This document shows, in pieces, positions 1 through 9,122 of a stretch of 64,000 bases of DNA. A program made the translations under genes and the position numbers. The stretch covers positions 62,001 through 126,000 of the forward strand of contig JADJXV010000028.1 in NCBI GenBank assembly GCA_016720145.1, written 5' to 3'. Source of the DNA: Ignavibacteria bacterium. GTDB lineage: Bacteria; Bacteroidota; Ignavibacteria; Kapaibacteriales; UBA961. The notes beneath the pieces were generated by a model. It searched no databases. It had not been told where the DNA came from and was given only the letters and a program-made list of their open reading frames with translations. Each line of letters starts with the position of its first letter. Position 1 is the first letter of the stretch.

Positions 1-637
1 CGATGACGATACATTTGAAAGTACCGGCTCCTACTTCTATCTCTTGCCTTCCTAAAATTCTAATCGCAAGGTCATTGGTTTTGTCATCAAAAAAATTTTG
101 AAGCTGAATCACATCACCCTTTCGCTTGGATTTCAAATCATGGGTACGTATAAAATAAAACGCCGACACTATATCATGGACAAAAGGAGGTATCTGATAT
201 TCTTTGTCATTGGCTCGTGCAATATTATTTACTTGATCGAACTGTGCCTTAAAATCTCTAGAATACCCGCCTTCACGTACATGCTGTTCGAATTCATGAG
301 GGAAAATACCATCCACATCAAGTAGTGTTTGATAGCCATCCTGTACTTTATAGAGCCAGTCTAAGGATTTCAACGAGCGTACTTCAAATCGTATGTCATA
401 GCACTTTTGATTGTTTCGCATTACAGGCTGTGGACGCACATAAAAGTAAGCAGACCCTGCAGTTATAAATTTATATCCTACTCGGTATTCTAATTTTTCA
501 CCAAAACCAAAGGCATCATTTGGCACATATCGGCGGCCAGCCTCTACATTTTGAGGTGTGAGTGGCGGTAAAGGTAAGAAGGAAGTACATACAAAGGAAA
601 CAAAAAGCGTGGTCACACAAATCAGGAAAGATTTCAT
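1..637 (-). CDS. DUF3108-family secreted protein, C-terminus cut by window edge
   Basis: Reading the minus strand from an ATG at 637 gives an open frame that runs off the left edge, so about 212 residues are visible and the C-terminus is missing. The product starts with a hydrophobic signal peptide (MKSFLICVTTLFVSFVC). It continues with the pattern of DUF3108 proteins: a FGFGEKLEYRVGYKFITAG-like stretch near residues 43-62, then YDIRFEVRS and DWLYKVQDGYQT. Such proteins are exported and predicted to be beta-rich; their function is not established. The gene is probably in the periplasm or outer membrane. The next gene upstream (847-1110) shares the strand, but a strong terminator at 766-804 separates them, so this gene likely has its own promoter in the 130-bp gap. 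Confidence 0.8.
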   Translation of the reverse strand, partial: MKSFLICVTTLFVSFVCTSFLPLPPLTPQNVEAGRRYVPNDAFGFGEKLEYRVGYKFITAGSAYFYVRPQPVMRNNQKCYDIRFEVRSLKSLDWLYKVQDGYQTLLDVDGIFPHEFEQHVREGGYSRDFKAQFDQVNNIARANDKEYQIPPFVHDIVSAFYFIRTHDLKSKRKGDVIQLQNFFDDKTNDLAIRILGRQEIEVGAGTFKCIVI

Positions 638-765
638 AATTCTATCACAGAAAAATAAGGACAGCGAGAGTTATATTATTTAGTTGTAATAAGTTGGCAA
701 ATTAACTCGAGTAAAATAAAAATGCTACTCCAAAACGTATTGTCAATTGGAGTATTTTAGATCCA

Positions 766-804
766 TAAAAAAACCTCCGGACTTACACAAAGTTCGAAGG
801 TTTT
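766..804 (-). terminator. Rho-independent terminator
   Basis: On the minus strand a 15-bp stem (AAAACCTTCGAACTT pairing with AAGTCCGGAGGTTTT, one mismatch and one G-U pair) with a 5-nt loop runs into seven T residues. It lies 43 bp after the stop of the small gene at 847-1110 and ends its transcript. Confidence 0.85.
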
Positions 805-846
805 ACAGTTACTGATTATCGATGTGCAATGCTGTAATCTGCTAAA

Positions 847-1110
847 TTAGTCAGCAAGAATAGCATACTTTGGTTTACGAATGGCGCGTTCCATTTCAAT
901 AATATCAAAATGAACATCACCCATACCGCTCATTGTACATCGCATTGTGGTGGAGCCTACTTTACGGGCTTTTTTGAAAAATGAACGACAAGCACGCTCA
1001 ACACTTTTGGAAATATCTTCGGGCATGCCGACAAAACTCACGTCCATGTCGGTCACATCGCCAAATGATGGCACAGCTTGAAAAGTAAATTGCTTACTAA
1101 TGGTTTCCAT
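847..1110 (-). CDS. Small hypothetical protein, 87 aa
   Basis: An 87-residue protein that I do not recognise. It has no signal peptide or membrane segment. It is mixed alpha/beta in character, with a basic helix-like stretch in the middle (ERACRSFFKKARKVG) followed by an MSGMGDVHFDIIEMERA segment. The gene has its own strong terminator just downstream (766-804), which supports it being a real transcribed unit. The 230-bp gap to the divergent iscA-like gene should hold both promoters. Its function cannot be given from sequence alone. Confidence 0.6.
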   Translation of the reverse strand: METISKQFTFQAVPSFGDVTDMDVSFVGMPEDISKSVERACRSFFKKARKVGSTTMRCTMSGMGDVHFDIIEMERAIRKPKYAILAD

Positions 1111-1344
1111 TATGGAATTAAAACCTCAAAATGATACAAATAATAAATAGAATTGTAAAGTATTTAGCAAGCTCTGTGCCAATAAAGCATGCAAAAACAA
1201 AAATAAATAGAGAAATATGAATTCGATAAACAGGACAATAACTGAAATTTATGGATCTCTCCAATTGAAAACAACCTCGTACGTCAACGGCGCGACTCAA
1301 TATTTACCCCTATAATCCAATCAACATTATCTAATCAAAAACAC

Positions 1345-1746
1345 ATGGATACTTTTATAATGGACGTTGCGAATCACATCAGCATTCCAACCGGAATCAC
1401 AGGTACTGACTCAGATGACAACATCAATGTAACCCATAAAGCGATCAGTGAAGTTAAGAAAATCAAAGCCCAAAATAACATCCCCGAAGACTATGGCCTC
1501 CGCGTCGGAGTCAAAGGCGGCGGATGCTCCGGAATGTCCTACACCCTCGGCTATGACGCCGCACCACGAGACGACGACCGAGTCCTCGAATCCAACGACA
1601 TGAAAATCTTCATCGACAGCAAAAGCATCTTTTACCTCATGGGGATTACTCTCGATTATACCGATGGCCTGATGGGACGCGGATTCACCTTCAATAATCC
1701 AAACGCTACCAAAACCTGTGGATGCGGCAGTTCATTCGGCGTGTAA
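1345..1746 (+). CDS. A-type iron-sulfur cluster carrier (IscA/SufA/ErpA family)
   Basis: The 133-residue product matches the HesB/IscA family: an alpha/beta fold with the three conserved cysteines that bind or carry an Fe-S cluster, C61 in GVKGGGCSGMSY and C125/C127 in the C-terminal TCGCGSSF. Known family members accept [2Fe-2S] or [4Fe-4S] clusters and deliver them to apo-proteins in the cytoplasm. About 25 residues before the core (KAISEVKKI) are not typical, so translation may instead start at the ATG at 1360. It is followed 126 bp later by superoxide dismutase on the same strand, a plausible oxidative-stress pairing. Which of IscA, SufA or ErpA it is cannot be decided here, because no isc or suf neighbours are present. 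Confidence 0.92.
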   Translation: MDTFIMDVANHISIPTGITGTDSDDNINVTHKAISEVKKIKAQNNIPEDYGLRVGVKGGGCSGMSYTLGYDAAPRDDDRVLESNDMKIFIDSKSIFYLMGITLDYTDGLMGRGFTFNNPNATKTCGCGSSFGV

Positions 1747-1872
1747 GAATTGATTGTTTGTCTTTTATAAATCAATGTCAATCATTACAATCTGCTAAAT
1801 TTACGTACCGCGTGCGCTTATTGAAATCAAACATAACCCCTTATTTATAATTATAATACAAAGGATTAGATC

Positions 1873-2499
1873 ATGGCATACGAATGGAAATTCAATCCCC
1901 GTCCGTACTCGGACGACGAAGCAAAAGACCTACTCAAAGCAGTTGTGTCGCCTGAAACATCCGACTGGCATTACAACACACATCACAAAGGATACGTGAC
2001 CTTTCTCAATAAAATAGAAAGCGAACTCGAGACAGCTGACCGCTCTACAGCGAATGGCAACTACTCACAAATCGGTGAATTAAAACGCCGCCAAACGTGG
2101 AATCATGCCGGCACAGTACTTCATGATGTCTATTGGGAAGTGCTCGGCGGTGACGGTGACTCAAGCAAAGGACCGGAAATTCTTGCTGCAATTGTCCATA
2201 ATTTTGGCAGCTTCGACACATGGAAAGCAGACTTCAAAGCCACAGCAGTCGCAGCCAAGCTTTCCGGCTGGGGAGTACTCACCCTCGACCAATTATACAG
2301 CGGACGCCTGCTCAATGTCCTTGTGGATGAACATCATTATGGCGCTATTTGGGGAGGAATTCCACTCATTTCTTGTGATGTATTCGAGCATGCCTATTAT
2401 CACAAAGACGGACCCGGTCGCGCAAAATACGTTGATAATTTCCTCGCAAATCTCCATTGGGGACGTATCAACGAGAGATATAAAAAGTTCGCTCGCTAA
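1873..2499 (+). CDS. Superoxide dismutase, Fe/Mn family
   Basis: The 208-residue product has the full metal site of Fe/Mn superoxide dismutases: H33 in DWHYNTHHKGYV, H84 in NHAGTVLHDVYW, and D169 and H173 in CDVFEHAYYHKDGPG. These enzymes turn superoxide into oxygen and hydrogen peroxide. There is no signal peptide, so the enzyme is cytoplasmic. The segment around H84 departs from the usual NNAxxxxNHxxFW pattern, so this is a divergent subgroup; metal preference cannot be predicted safely. The length is normal for the family. A strong terminator (2514-2556) closes the transcript 15 bp after the stop. Confidence 0.93.
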   Translation: MAYEWKFNPRPYSDDEAKDLLKAVVSPETSDWHYNTHHKGYVTFLNKIESELETADRSTANGNYSQIGELKRRQTWNHAGTVLHDVYWEVLGGDGDSSKGPEILAAIVHNFGSFDTWKADFKATAVAAKLSGWGVLTLDQLYSGRLLNVLVDEHHYGAIWGGIPLISCDVFEHAYYHKDGPGRAKYVDNFLANLHWGRINERYKKFAR

Positions 2500-2513
2500 C
2501 AAATCTTAACAAT

Positions 2514-2556
2514 AAAAAAAGGCAATTCTTTATTTTTTAAAGAATTGCCTTTTTTA
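2514..2556. terminator. Bidirectional terminator between convergent genes
   Basis: A perfect hairpin (GGCAATTCTTTA and its complement) is flanked by a run of A on the left and a run of T on the right. It can therefore end both the sod transcript on the plus strand and the TPR gene transcript arriving from the minus strand. Confidence 0.9.
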
Positions 2557-2655
2557 TTACCTATATCATTCAAATGAAATGTGTCAGGTTAATTTCACAG
2601 TGATTGACACATATACTTATACCTTACAGTGGTCACATACCTACCTGACAGTAAT

Positions 2656-5600
2656 TTAAGGCGTTTTCGGCAAGCGTTTCAATCTGGACTGGGCTGTTTT
2701 ACCAAAGTCATCGGTCGGTCGCAAATTAAGAATTGTCTGATAAATTTCTCGAGCAGCATCAAATTCTTTTGCTTGCTCATAGCACTCACCCAAGCCAATC
2801 ATCGAGAGAGTGTACCAATCCTCGACACCTGAAAATTTTTCACGCACAATCTTGAAAGCCACGATAGCACTATCGTATTTTTTCTCACGAAGCCATGATT
2901 CATCGATTCTGAATGCTGCTTCAGCGGCCAAAGGGGGATTCTCCTCAGCTCGAGCTGCGAGTATAGCTAATTCAGCTCGAGCACTGTCTGCAAGTCCTTT
3001 ATTTCGCAAGTACATGCCCAGTCTATATCTGCTTTGGTCTGCATATTCGTTGTTCTTAAACTCCGTCGCTATTTCTCGATACAGAGCCAGAGCTTTCACG
3101 GTGTCACCCTTCGTAAAATTAATCTGTGCCCTCTCAAATCCAGCCTCAGCTGCAGCAGGATTCGCCGGATATTGTATCTGCACTTCATGGAAAAACGAGT
3201 CTGCTTGAATAGCGCGCTGCTGAGCGAGATTCATCTTGCCGAGCTCGAGTAATCCGAGTGGAGTAAATTCACTTTTAGGAAATTTTTTCTGTAATTCTTT
3301 GAAGGTTTGTTCTGCTTTTTCATGGTCATTCATACCGGAATAGCTCTTCTCTAGGTAATAAAGTGCCTCTGCATTTCGGTCATTTTCAGGATATTTTTTG
3401 AGGTAATTTTCAAATTCAGCAATCGCACTTGAATAATTCTTCCCACTTGAAAATTTAAACGCTTTATTGAAGGAAAGTTCTTTGGAAACTTCAAGTTGCG
3501 GATTAGCTTCAATGAACGTATCGGCGATTTGAACAGCTTCTTCTGTACGCCCTAAGCTTTCCAAGCAGAATTGCATACTCTTGACGGCTTCACCGGCATA
3601 AGGGCTTGTCGGGAAAGAATTAAGAACGACCTTGTACGACTCTATTGCCTTTTCGAAATTTCCAAGATTATAATATCCATCCCCAATCGAGTAATTCGCT
3701 TGTGCCAGTAAATCACTACTTGGGTAGAGTTCAATCAATTTTTGTAAATCACGAATAGACTCTTCGTATTTTTTCTGTTGAAAATGTGACCAACCGATGG
3801 AATAATATGCTCGAGGTGCAAGAGAAGACTTCGGATACGACTTCACATAATTGCGAAATGCTTCGACTGATTTATCATAATCTCTTTGTCTGTATAGTGC
3901 TTGACCGATTTGAAACGCAGCATACTGACCTTCATCCGAATGTGGTGATCGCGCAAAAGCAGCTTGATAAGCACTCGCAGCATTGCGATAATCTTTGAGA
4001 ATATAATGGCCGTCACCTTTACGAATTAATGCCTCTGTCCCATAACGTGTATCGGGAAATTGCTTGACAAGTTTTGTAAAAAATTCAGCACTTTTTGCGA
4101 AATCCTGTTTACGGAAAAATGTCCAGCCGAGACCATAACAAGCTCCTTCTACATGACTTCCGGCAGGATAATCCTCGAGTATTTGCCTGTATAATTCCTC
4201 TGAATTCTTGAGTAAGTCTGAACGGTAATAGCTCTCTGCGAGCCAGAATATCGCATCTTCCTTTCTCCCATCACTTCCATTCTCACCAATATAGAGTGTA
4301 AGCGCTGCAATTGCCTCACGCTGCTGCATATTCTGGCAAAAAGCGATGCCTTGCTTTAATCGAGATTCTGCAAGATATTTATCTCGAAGTGGCAAGGTAA
4401 TTATAGTACTTGCTCGAGCAAGCTTTTCTGCAGCAATATACGCGCGCGCGGATTTATTATATGCTTGCTGCTCGAGATAGGTAGCCCCAAGGAATAGCTG
4501 AATCCTCACCGAAGTGGCAGCATCCGGAGATTCTCTCTCTGCTCGCTCAAGTGCTTTTCGCGCATTGTCGTATTGGAGATTTTCATAATACATTTGCCCA
4601 CTTTCGAGCAGTACTTGCGCCAAATATGGGTAACCTCCCTGCAAAGATAATGTCGAGAATTCCTGTAATGCCTGTTCGCGATTCCCATTGTATTTTAATG
4701 CAACAGCGTGATAAAGCTGGGCGAGAGAAGTAGTGGTTGACTCTTCTTTCGTCGAACTGTCAATAACCCTCTGATAGACAGCCGCTGCCTCGCTGTATCG
4801 AAGTAAGTTTAATAATGCCCAGCCCTTACCAAGATCTGCTCTTGAACGTAATGATGAAAGAGGGAATGAATTAGTGAATTCTGTAAACACCGATAAAGCA
4901 GTATCAAACCGTCCTGCAAGTGAAAATGCCTGAGCGCGCAAGTATAATATTTCTTCAAGCGCGCCGGTGATATTGGTCTGAGGTTCAAATAATTTTCCGA
5001 TAGAATCTGCTAACTCGATATGACGTAAAGCATTCTCAGCAGAAGCAATTAGCAGGAGGGCAGATGAATAATCCCTTAAACGAAGTTCATTACTCGCTTC
5101 GCGAATTGAAGCAGCTATATGTGTATTACGACGAGGGTACTTTAAGCGAATTAATCCAAAAAATGAGATGGCTGTATCGGTACGGTGATTGGACTCAGCA
5201 ATAAAACCTAAGCTATAAAGGGCATCATCGGCAAATTCGCTTTTAGGATAGGAGCTTAGCATGAGCTCAAACTGCAAACGGGCATCATCGTGCTTGCCTT
5301 GTCGAATGTACGCTACTCCTATCCAATAAAGAGCTTGGCTTGAAATTACTTGATACAATGTATCTTTACGAATACCAAAATCGTGTTCAGCAGCATGATA
5401 TGCTTCAGTGAAAAAGGTAATAGACTCTTCAAAATGTTCTACCTGAAAGGCTATAATCCCTCGCTCAATCCAGGCATGTGCGATATAAGGTGAATTCGGA
5501 CGGTGAAGAACAAACTGTTGTAATGAAGCATCAGCACCTGTGGGATTGCCTGCCGAATACTCTATACTACTGCTCAGCAAGTCGGCTCGATCGTGAGTTG

Positions 5601-5790
5601 GATTCTCGGGTAAGGACTCGATGCTTTGCCGCAAAGCCACCTGTGCTGAATAGAGCAACCCTTTATCGTAATATGCTTTACTAGTAAATGTACGAACGCT
5701 TCCATACTCAAGATACATAGGTATAAGCTGAGCAGGAGCTATTGCAGGCAGAAGAAATAGCACAAAAGTACACCACAAAAAACGATTCAT
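2656..5790 (-). CDS. Very large exported TPR-repeat protein
   Basis: About 1044 residues. I chose the ATG at 5790 over an in-frame GTG three codons upstream. A signal peptide (MNRFLWCTFVLFLLPAIAPAQ) is followed by tandem tetratricopeptide repeats along nearly the whole length. Typical units are YYSIGWSHFQQKKYEESI, ANYSIGDGYYNLGNFEKAI and ALIRKGDGHYILKDYRNAA, with YPxS linkers as in outer-membrane assembly and tol-pal-like TPR proteins (YbgF/BamD style). Such proteins are scaffolds for protein-protein contacts. With the signal peptide, this one most likely works in the periplasm or at the outer membrane. No catalytic domain is visible. The gene stands alone, convergent with sod and divergent from the helicase gene. 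Confidence 0.85.
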   Translation of the reverse strand: MNRFLWCTFVLFLLPAIAPAQLIPMYLEYGSVRTFTSKAYYDKGLLYSAQVALRQSIESLPENPTHDRADLLSSSIEYSAGNPTGADASLQQFVLHRPNSPYIAHAWIERGIIAFQVEHFEESITFFTEAYHAAEHDFGIRKDTLYQVISSQALYWIGVAYIRQGKHDDARLQFELMLSSYPKSEFADDALYSLGFIAESNHRTDTAISFFGLIRLKYPRRNTHIAASIREASNELRLRDYSSALLLIASAENALRHIELADSIGKLFEPQTNITGALEEILYLRAQAFSLAGRFDTALSVFTEFTNSFPLSSLRSRADLGKGWALLNLLRYSEAAAVYQRVIDSSTKEESTTTSLAQLYHAVALKYNGNREQALQEFSTLSLQGGYPYLAQVLLESGQMYYENLQYDNARKALERAERESPDAATSVRIQLFLGATYLEQQAYNKSARAYIAAEKLARASTIITLPLRDKYLAESRLKQGIAFCQNMQQREAIAALTLYIGENGSDGRKEDAIFWLAESYYRSDLLKNSEELYRQILEDYPAGSHVEGACYGLGWTFFRKQDFAKSAEFFTKLVKQFPDTRYGTEALIRKGDGHYILKDYRNAASAYQAAFARSPHSDEGQYAAFQIGQALYRQRDYDKSVEAFRNYVKSYPKSSLAPRAYYSIGWSHFQQKKYEESIRDLQKLIELYPSSDLLAQANYSIGDGYYNLGNFEKAIESYKVVLNSFPTSPYAGEAVKSMQFCLESLGRTEEAVQIADTFIEANPQLEVSKELSFNKAFKFSSGKNYSSAIAEFENYLKKYPENDRNAEALYYLEKSYSGMNDHEKAEQTFKELQKKFPKSEFTPLGLLELGKMNLAQQRAIQADSFFHEVQIQYPANPAAAEAGFERAQINFTKGDTVKALALYREIATEFKNNEYADQSRYRLGMYLRNKGLADSARAELAILAARAEENPPLAAEAAFRIDESWLREKKYDSAIVAFKIVREKFSGVEDWYTLSMIGLGECYEQAKEFDAAREIYQTILNLRPTDDFGKTAQSRLKRLPKTP

Positions 5791-6290
5791 ACTACACACG
5801 GAAAGAGGAGAAAAGTGAAAGGATATCGGCTTACTGCTCCGAAAATTACGGAATTTTGGCGAAAAATGTGGAGAATGAATGAAGGATAAACGTAATCCAA
5901 TAAAACAAGAGATGATTTCTACTTTATCATTTGTATCAACTACTGTTTGGACGGCAATGGGTAACGGCAGGCGTTGGGTGGGAGTTTACAGAATATGCCC
6001 ATGAAATTATAAAATATCTCAATGTGAGAGCAATTCGAGATAGTAAAGAAAAGATTGCTATGAATAGCTGCTTATAAGAGGATTTGTCGTATATTTGTGG
6101 CAGTTATTGAGTTATGCGGTCTTTTGAAGCAATCCACACGAGTATTCTTACCTTAGCCAAATCTGCGGCTTGAGTTTATTTTCCTCCCTTGATGAGCGGT
6201 TCGACCACCCGAGAAGCTATTGCTGATTTCCCTTCCGTATAAAAACTCCCGCTCAGCGAGCGGTATTTATTCTATTATAGAAAGTGTTAG
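5791..6290. other. 500-bp divergent intergenic region
   Basis: The region lies between the divergent TPR and helicase genes, and I found no convincing coding frame in it. A TATATTTG sequence near 6091 fits the Bacteroidota -7 element (TAnnTTTG), but no well-spaced upstream TTTG is present. A short hairpin-like GCTCAGCGAGC lies at about 6252-6262, just before the helicase start. Confidence 0.4.
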
Positions 6291-7871
6291 ATGACAAAAT
6301 TGAAATTCGATGAGCTTGGTCTCTCGAAAGAAATTCTTAAGGCCGTGCATGATATGGGCTTTGAAGAAGCAACGCCGATTCAGTCGGCAGCAATACCGGT
6401 GCTACTCGCCGGTGGTGATGTAATTGGACAAGCACAAACAGGGACAGGCAAAACAGCCGCATTCGGTATTCCGGCTCTTGAACTCTTGACCGCCGAACGT
6501 AAAACACAAGTGCTTGTGTTGTGCCCGACTCGTGAATTGGCAATTCAAGTAGCAGAGGAGCTTATCGAACTCGCTAAGTATAAAAAAATCCAAGTGTTAC
6601 CTGTCTATGGCGGTCAGCAAATTGAGCGGCAAATCCGCGGTCTCCAAGCCGGCGCTCAAGTCGTGATCGGTACTCCCGGCCGTGTAGTCGATCATATCAA
6701 GCGCGGAACGATTAATTTTTCGTCCGTCAAAATGGTCATTCTTGACGAAGCCGACGAAATGCTCGATATGGGTTTCAGGGATGATTTGGAATTTATTCTC
6801 AAAGAAACACCGAAAGAACGCCAAACCGTATTTTTCTCGGCGACCATGCCGAAGTCAATTCTCGACCTCACCCGTAAGTACCAGAATAATCCTGAACATG
6901 TCTCCATCAAGCATGAAACGCTCACCGTTCCGCTTATCGAACAAGAATATTTCGACGTGCGCGACGGACAAAAGCTCGAAACCCTTTCACGTTTAATTGA
7001 CCTTCACGGTATCAAGCTTGGACTAGTATTTTGTAATACAAAACGCAGAGTGGATGAAGTAGTAGGACACCTTCAAGCGCGCGGCTATTCAGCCGAAGGC
7101 TTGCATGGCGATTTACGGCAGAATCAACGTGACCTTGTAATGGGTAAATTCCGTAAGGGTACGATTGAAATATTAGTTGCGACCGATGTTGCCGCTCGTG
7201 GAATAGATGTCGATGATGTGGAGGCAGTGTTTAATTATGATGTACCTCAGGATGAAGAATCGTACGTTCACCGCATCGGTCGTACCGGCAGAGCAGGACG
7301 TTCAGGACGCGCATTCTCATTCGTTTCCGGTAAAGATTTCTATAAGTTACAGGATATTCAACGTTATGCAAAGATCAAGATCAAGCGCGGCACTATACCG
7401 ACGTTTGCTGATATCGAGCAAAGTAAAGCTGCAATGGTGATGAGCGGTATTTCAGCGATGATCGAAGAGGGCGGCTTAGAACCGTACATGGCGCATATCG
7501 AACGTCTCATGGATTCCGGTGAATTCTCTCCAATTGAAATTGCAGCGGCATTTCTCAAGATTGAGATTAGTCCTGATCGTGAAGAAGAGAGAATTGAAGA
7601 GTCGGCACCTGCCCGTAAGCATACCGAAGCCAATATGATCAAGCTTGTGATTAATGTTGGTAATCGTCACAATGTACGTCCGAAAGATATCCTTGGCGCT
7701 ATTGCAGGTGAAACAGGAGTAGCAGGTAACTTAGTGGGAAATATAGATGTACAAAGCAATCTGACCTTTGTTGAAGTGGCTAATACAGCCGCTACACGCG
7801 TCATCAATGGTATGAAAAAAGCAATGATCCGCGGCAATCGAGTGAAAATTGAAGAGTATAAAGGTCGGTAA
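6291..7871 (+). CDS. DEAD-box ATP-dependent RNA helicase with DbpA-type RNA-binding domain
   Basis: A 526-residue helicase with all the core motifs: Q motif (F6 to Q31), motif I AQTGTGKT (48-55), PTRELA (79-84), TPGR (128-131), DEAD (152-155), SAT (183-185), ATDVAARGID and HRIGRTGRAGR. The last about 75 residues (from roughly 448) form a DbpA/CsdA-like RNA-binding domain (KLVINVGNRHNVRPKDILGAI). Known relatives (DeaD/CsdA, DbpA) remodel structured RNA in ribosome assembly and cold adaptation, using ATP. It is cytoplasmic. The gene is preceded by a 500-bp leader region and followed by hairpin repeats that may end transcription. The exact symbol (deaD, csdA or cshA) cannot be fixed from this region. 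Confidence 0.93.
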   Translation: MTKLKFDELGLSKEILKAVHDMGFEEATPIQSAAIPVLLAGGDVIGQAQTGTGKTAAFGIPALELLTAERKTQVLVLCPTRELAIQVAEELIELAKYKKIQVLPVYGGQQIERQIRGLQAGAQVVIGTPGRVVDHIKRGTINFSSVKMVILDEADEMLDMGFRDDLEFILKETPKERQTVFFSATMPKSILDLTRKYQNNPEHVSIKHETLTVPLIEQEYFDVRDGQKLETLSRLIDLHGIKLGLVFCNTKRRVDEVVGHLQARGYSAEGLHGDLRQNQRDLVMGKFRKGTIEILVATDVAARGIDVDDVEAVFNYDVPQDEESYVHRIGRTGRAGRSGRAFSFVSGKDFYKLQDIQRYAKIKIKRGTIPTFADIEQSKAAMVMSGISAMIEEGGLEPYMAHIERLMDSGEFSPIEIAAAFLKIEISPDREEERIEESAPARKHTEANMIKLVINVGNRHNVRPKDILGAIAGETGVAGNLVGNIDVQSNLTFVEVANTAATRVINGMKKAMIRGNRVKIEEYKGR

Positions 7872-7909
7872 TTTAAGATAAAAAGGGAAAGTGAGATCAA
7901 CTTTCATCT

Positions 7910-8135
7910 TCTAAACCTGACAGGTTCAAGAAAACCTGTCAGGTTTTGCATTTTATACAACCCTCCACTTCTAAACCTAACATGTTCAAGAAAACCTGTC
8001 AGGTTTTGCATTTTATACAACCCTCCACTTCTAAACCTAACATGTTCAAGAAAACCTGTCAGGTTTTGCATTTTATACATCTTTCCTCTACTAAGCCTGA
8101 CAGGTATAGGCACACATGTCAGGTTTTGCATGTCA
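7910..8135. repeat. Tandem ~63-bp repeat with CCTGACAGG-type hairpins
   Basis: Four head-to-tail units, the fourth degenerate. Each carries an inverted repeat (ACCTGACAGGTT, or variants beginning CTAAC, against AACCTGTCAGGTTTT) followed by the constant text GCATTTTATACA. Units 2 and 3 are nearly identical. Unit 1 lies 40 bp after the helicase stop, so the first hairpin may also act as its terminator. Open frames over this array (both strands) are products of the repeat, not genes. Confidence 0.85.
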
Positions 8136-8319
8136 AGAGAATACAACAGGATAGAGACGCTCATCTCTATACGAAAAATATTTTCTTAAAAGCTGACTTT
8201 TTACCTATAATTTTGATAAAGTTTTGGTTATATTTGCTTCTAGATATGATGCAGATGCAAAGGGGTGTTTCAGCCGCTGCTTCTAACAAAATTTTACTCA
8301 CAATTTGAGGAGATACGAA

Positions 8320-8520
8320 ATGACTATTTTCCATTTTGGTCGGCACACAGTTCCATTTAGTGATATTCACGATATCAACTTACAATACAATTATCACGCT
8401 AATGAGATTTTTGTGGATTTGGAAGTAAACGGTGGGGTACAGATGAGTTTGAATTTACCGGATTCGATCGTTTTTATGGAACAATTCATCCAAAAAATCA
8501 AAACCGAAAAGAACGTATAA
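8320..8520 (+). CDS. Small hypothetical protein, 66 aa
   Basis: The start was set at the ATG at 8320 because a clear GAGGAG ribosome-binding site lies 7 bp before it; an in-frame TTG at 8305 would overlap that site. The 66-residue product (MTIFHFGRHTVPFSDIHDI...) has no signal peptide and no membrane segment. It reads as a small alternating beta protein ending in an amphipathic helix (PDSIVFMEQFIQKIKTEKN). I do not recognise a family. A strong hairpin terminator follows at 8564-8604, which supports a real transcript. Confidence 0.6.
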   Translation: MTIFHFGRHTVPFSDIHDINLQYNYHANEIFVDLEVNGGVQMSLNLPDSIVFMEQFIQKIKTEKNV

Positions 8521-8563
8521 TACAATTGAAGTCCTGACAAAGAAAAAAGATAATCACACGCAC

Positions 8564-8604
8564 AAGTCCTGACAGGTTCAAGAAAACCTGTCAGGACTTT
8601 TTTT
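8564..8604 (+). terminator. Terminator built from the CCTGACAGG palindrome
   Basis: A perfect 15-bp stem (AAGTCCTGACAGGTT with its complement), a 6-nt loop and a T run. The core is the same CCTGACAGGTTCAAGAAAACC unit seen in the tandem array at 7910-8135, so one repeat family supplies the terminator of the 66-aa gene. Confidence 0.85.
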
Positions 8605-8608
8605 ATTT

Positions 8609-8974
8609 CGAGAGTATCGCTTCCCAACGATGCCCTCGGTTTTTGGGTTTGATCATCGACCAACCGAGCAGCCCTAGCGAAGAAGCGAGGGGCTCCGGCT
8701 ATCTCTCTCTTCCTGACTAGACTCCAGCTTCAGCTGGAGGAAAAGGTTAGGATAGAAGGTGTTAGCCATAATCTGCTATTTTGACTGGAATAAATTCCAG
8801 CCCTACAATTTGTTCGAGCCGATGGCTCTTATTGGTAATTAATTGATGATGAGTTAGGTGGATATATCGTCGTCGCCTCCGATGTAACACATTGAAAAAT
8901 AAAAAAATACCAAGAAATTCCGCTAGGAACGCCGGAAATTGTAGCAATGGATTGTAATCCGTTAGGAAAGATTA
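8609..8974. repeat. Long dispersed repeat, copy 1 (~360 bp)
   Basis: This block recurs almost unchanged at 9819-10176. In order it contains: GAGAGTATCGCTTCCC, the CCCTCGGTTTTTGGG / CCAACCGAG pair, GAAGAAGCGAGGGGCTC, the palindrome CTCCAGCTTCAGCTGGAG, the palindrome TGGAATAAATTCCA followed by GCCCTACAATTT, and TTGATGATGAGTTAGGTGG. It ends with a TTGTAGCAA hairpin. It contains no gene and has no clear terminal inverted repeats. Parts recur at 10297-10462, 24050-24090, 26527-26585 and 35995-36020. Confidence 0.85.
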
Positions 8975-9122
8975 TTCGCATATTGCCGAGATTTTGTAAA
9001 TTGTAATTGATATACTAATTAGTCACTTACTCGAAGCAAAGATGAGCAGTACGTTTCATAGGTAAGTGTTGACGGTCAGTTATAAGAACTGCCCGGACGG
9101 GAAAAACAAAAAACATACTTTT

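Noticed and set aside
1118..1300. 60-codon minus-strand frame with hydrophobic C-terminus
   Set aside because: Low complexity AT-rich region between genes, no start signal, no recognised family.
2105..2509. 134-codon frame overlapping superoxide dismutase
   Set aside because: The sod frame has all metal ligands; the other frame has no recognisable content.
7904..8308. Open frames on both strands with repeated LTGFLEHVRF / PNMFKKTCQV text
   Set aside because: They are translations of the 63-bp tandem hairpin repeat.
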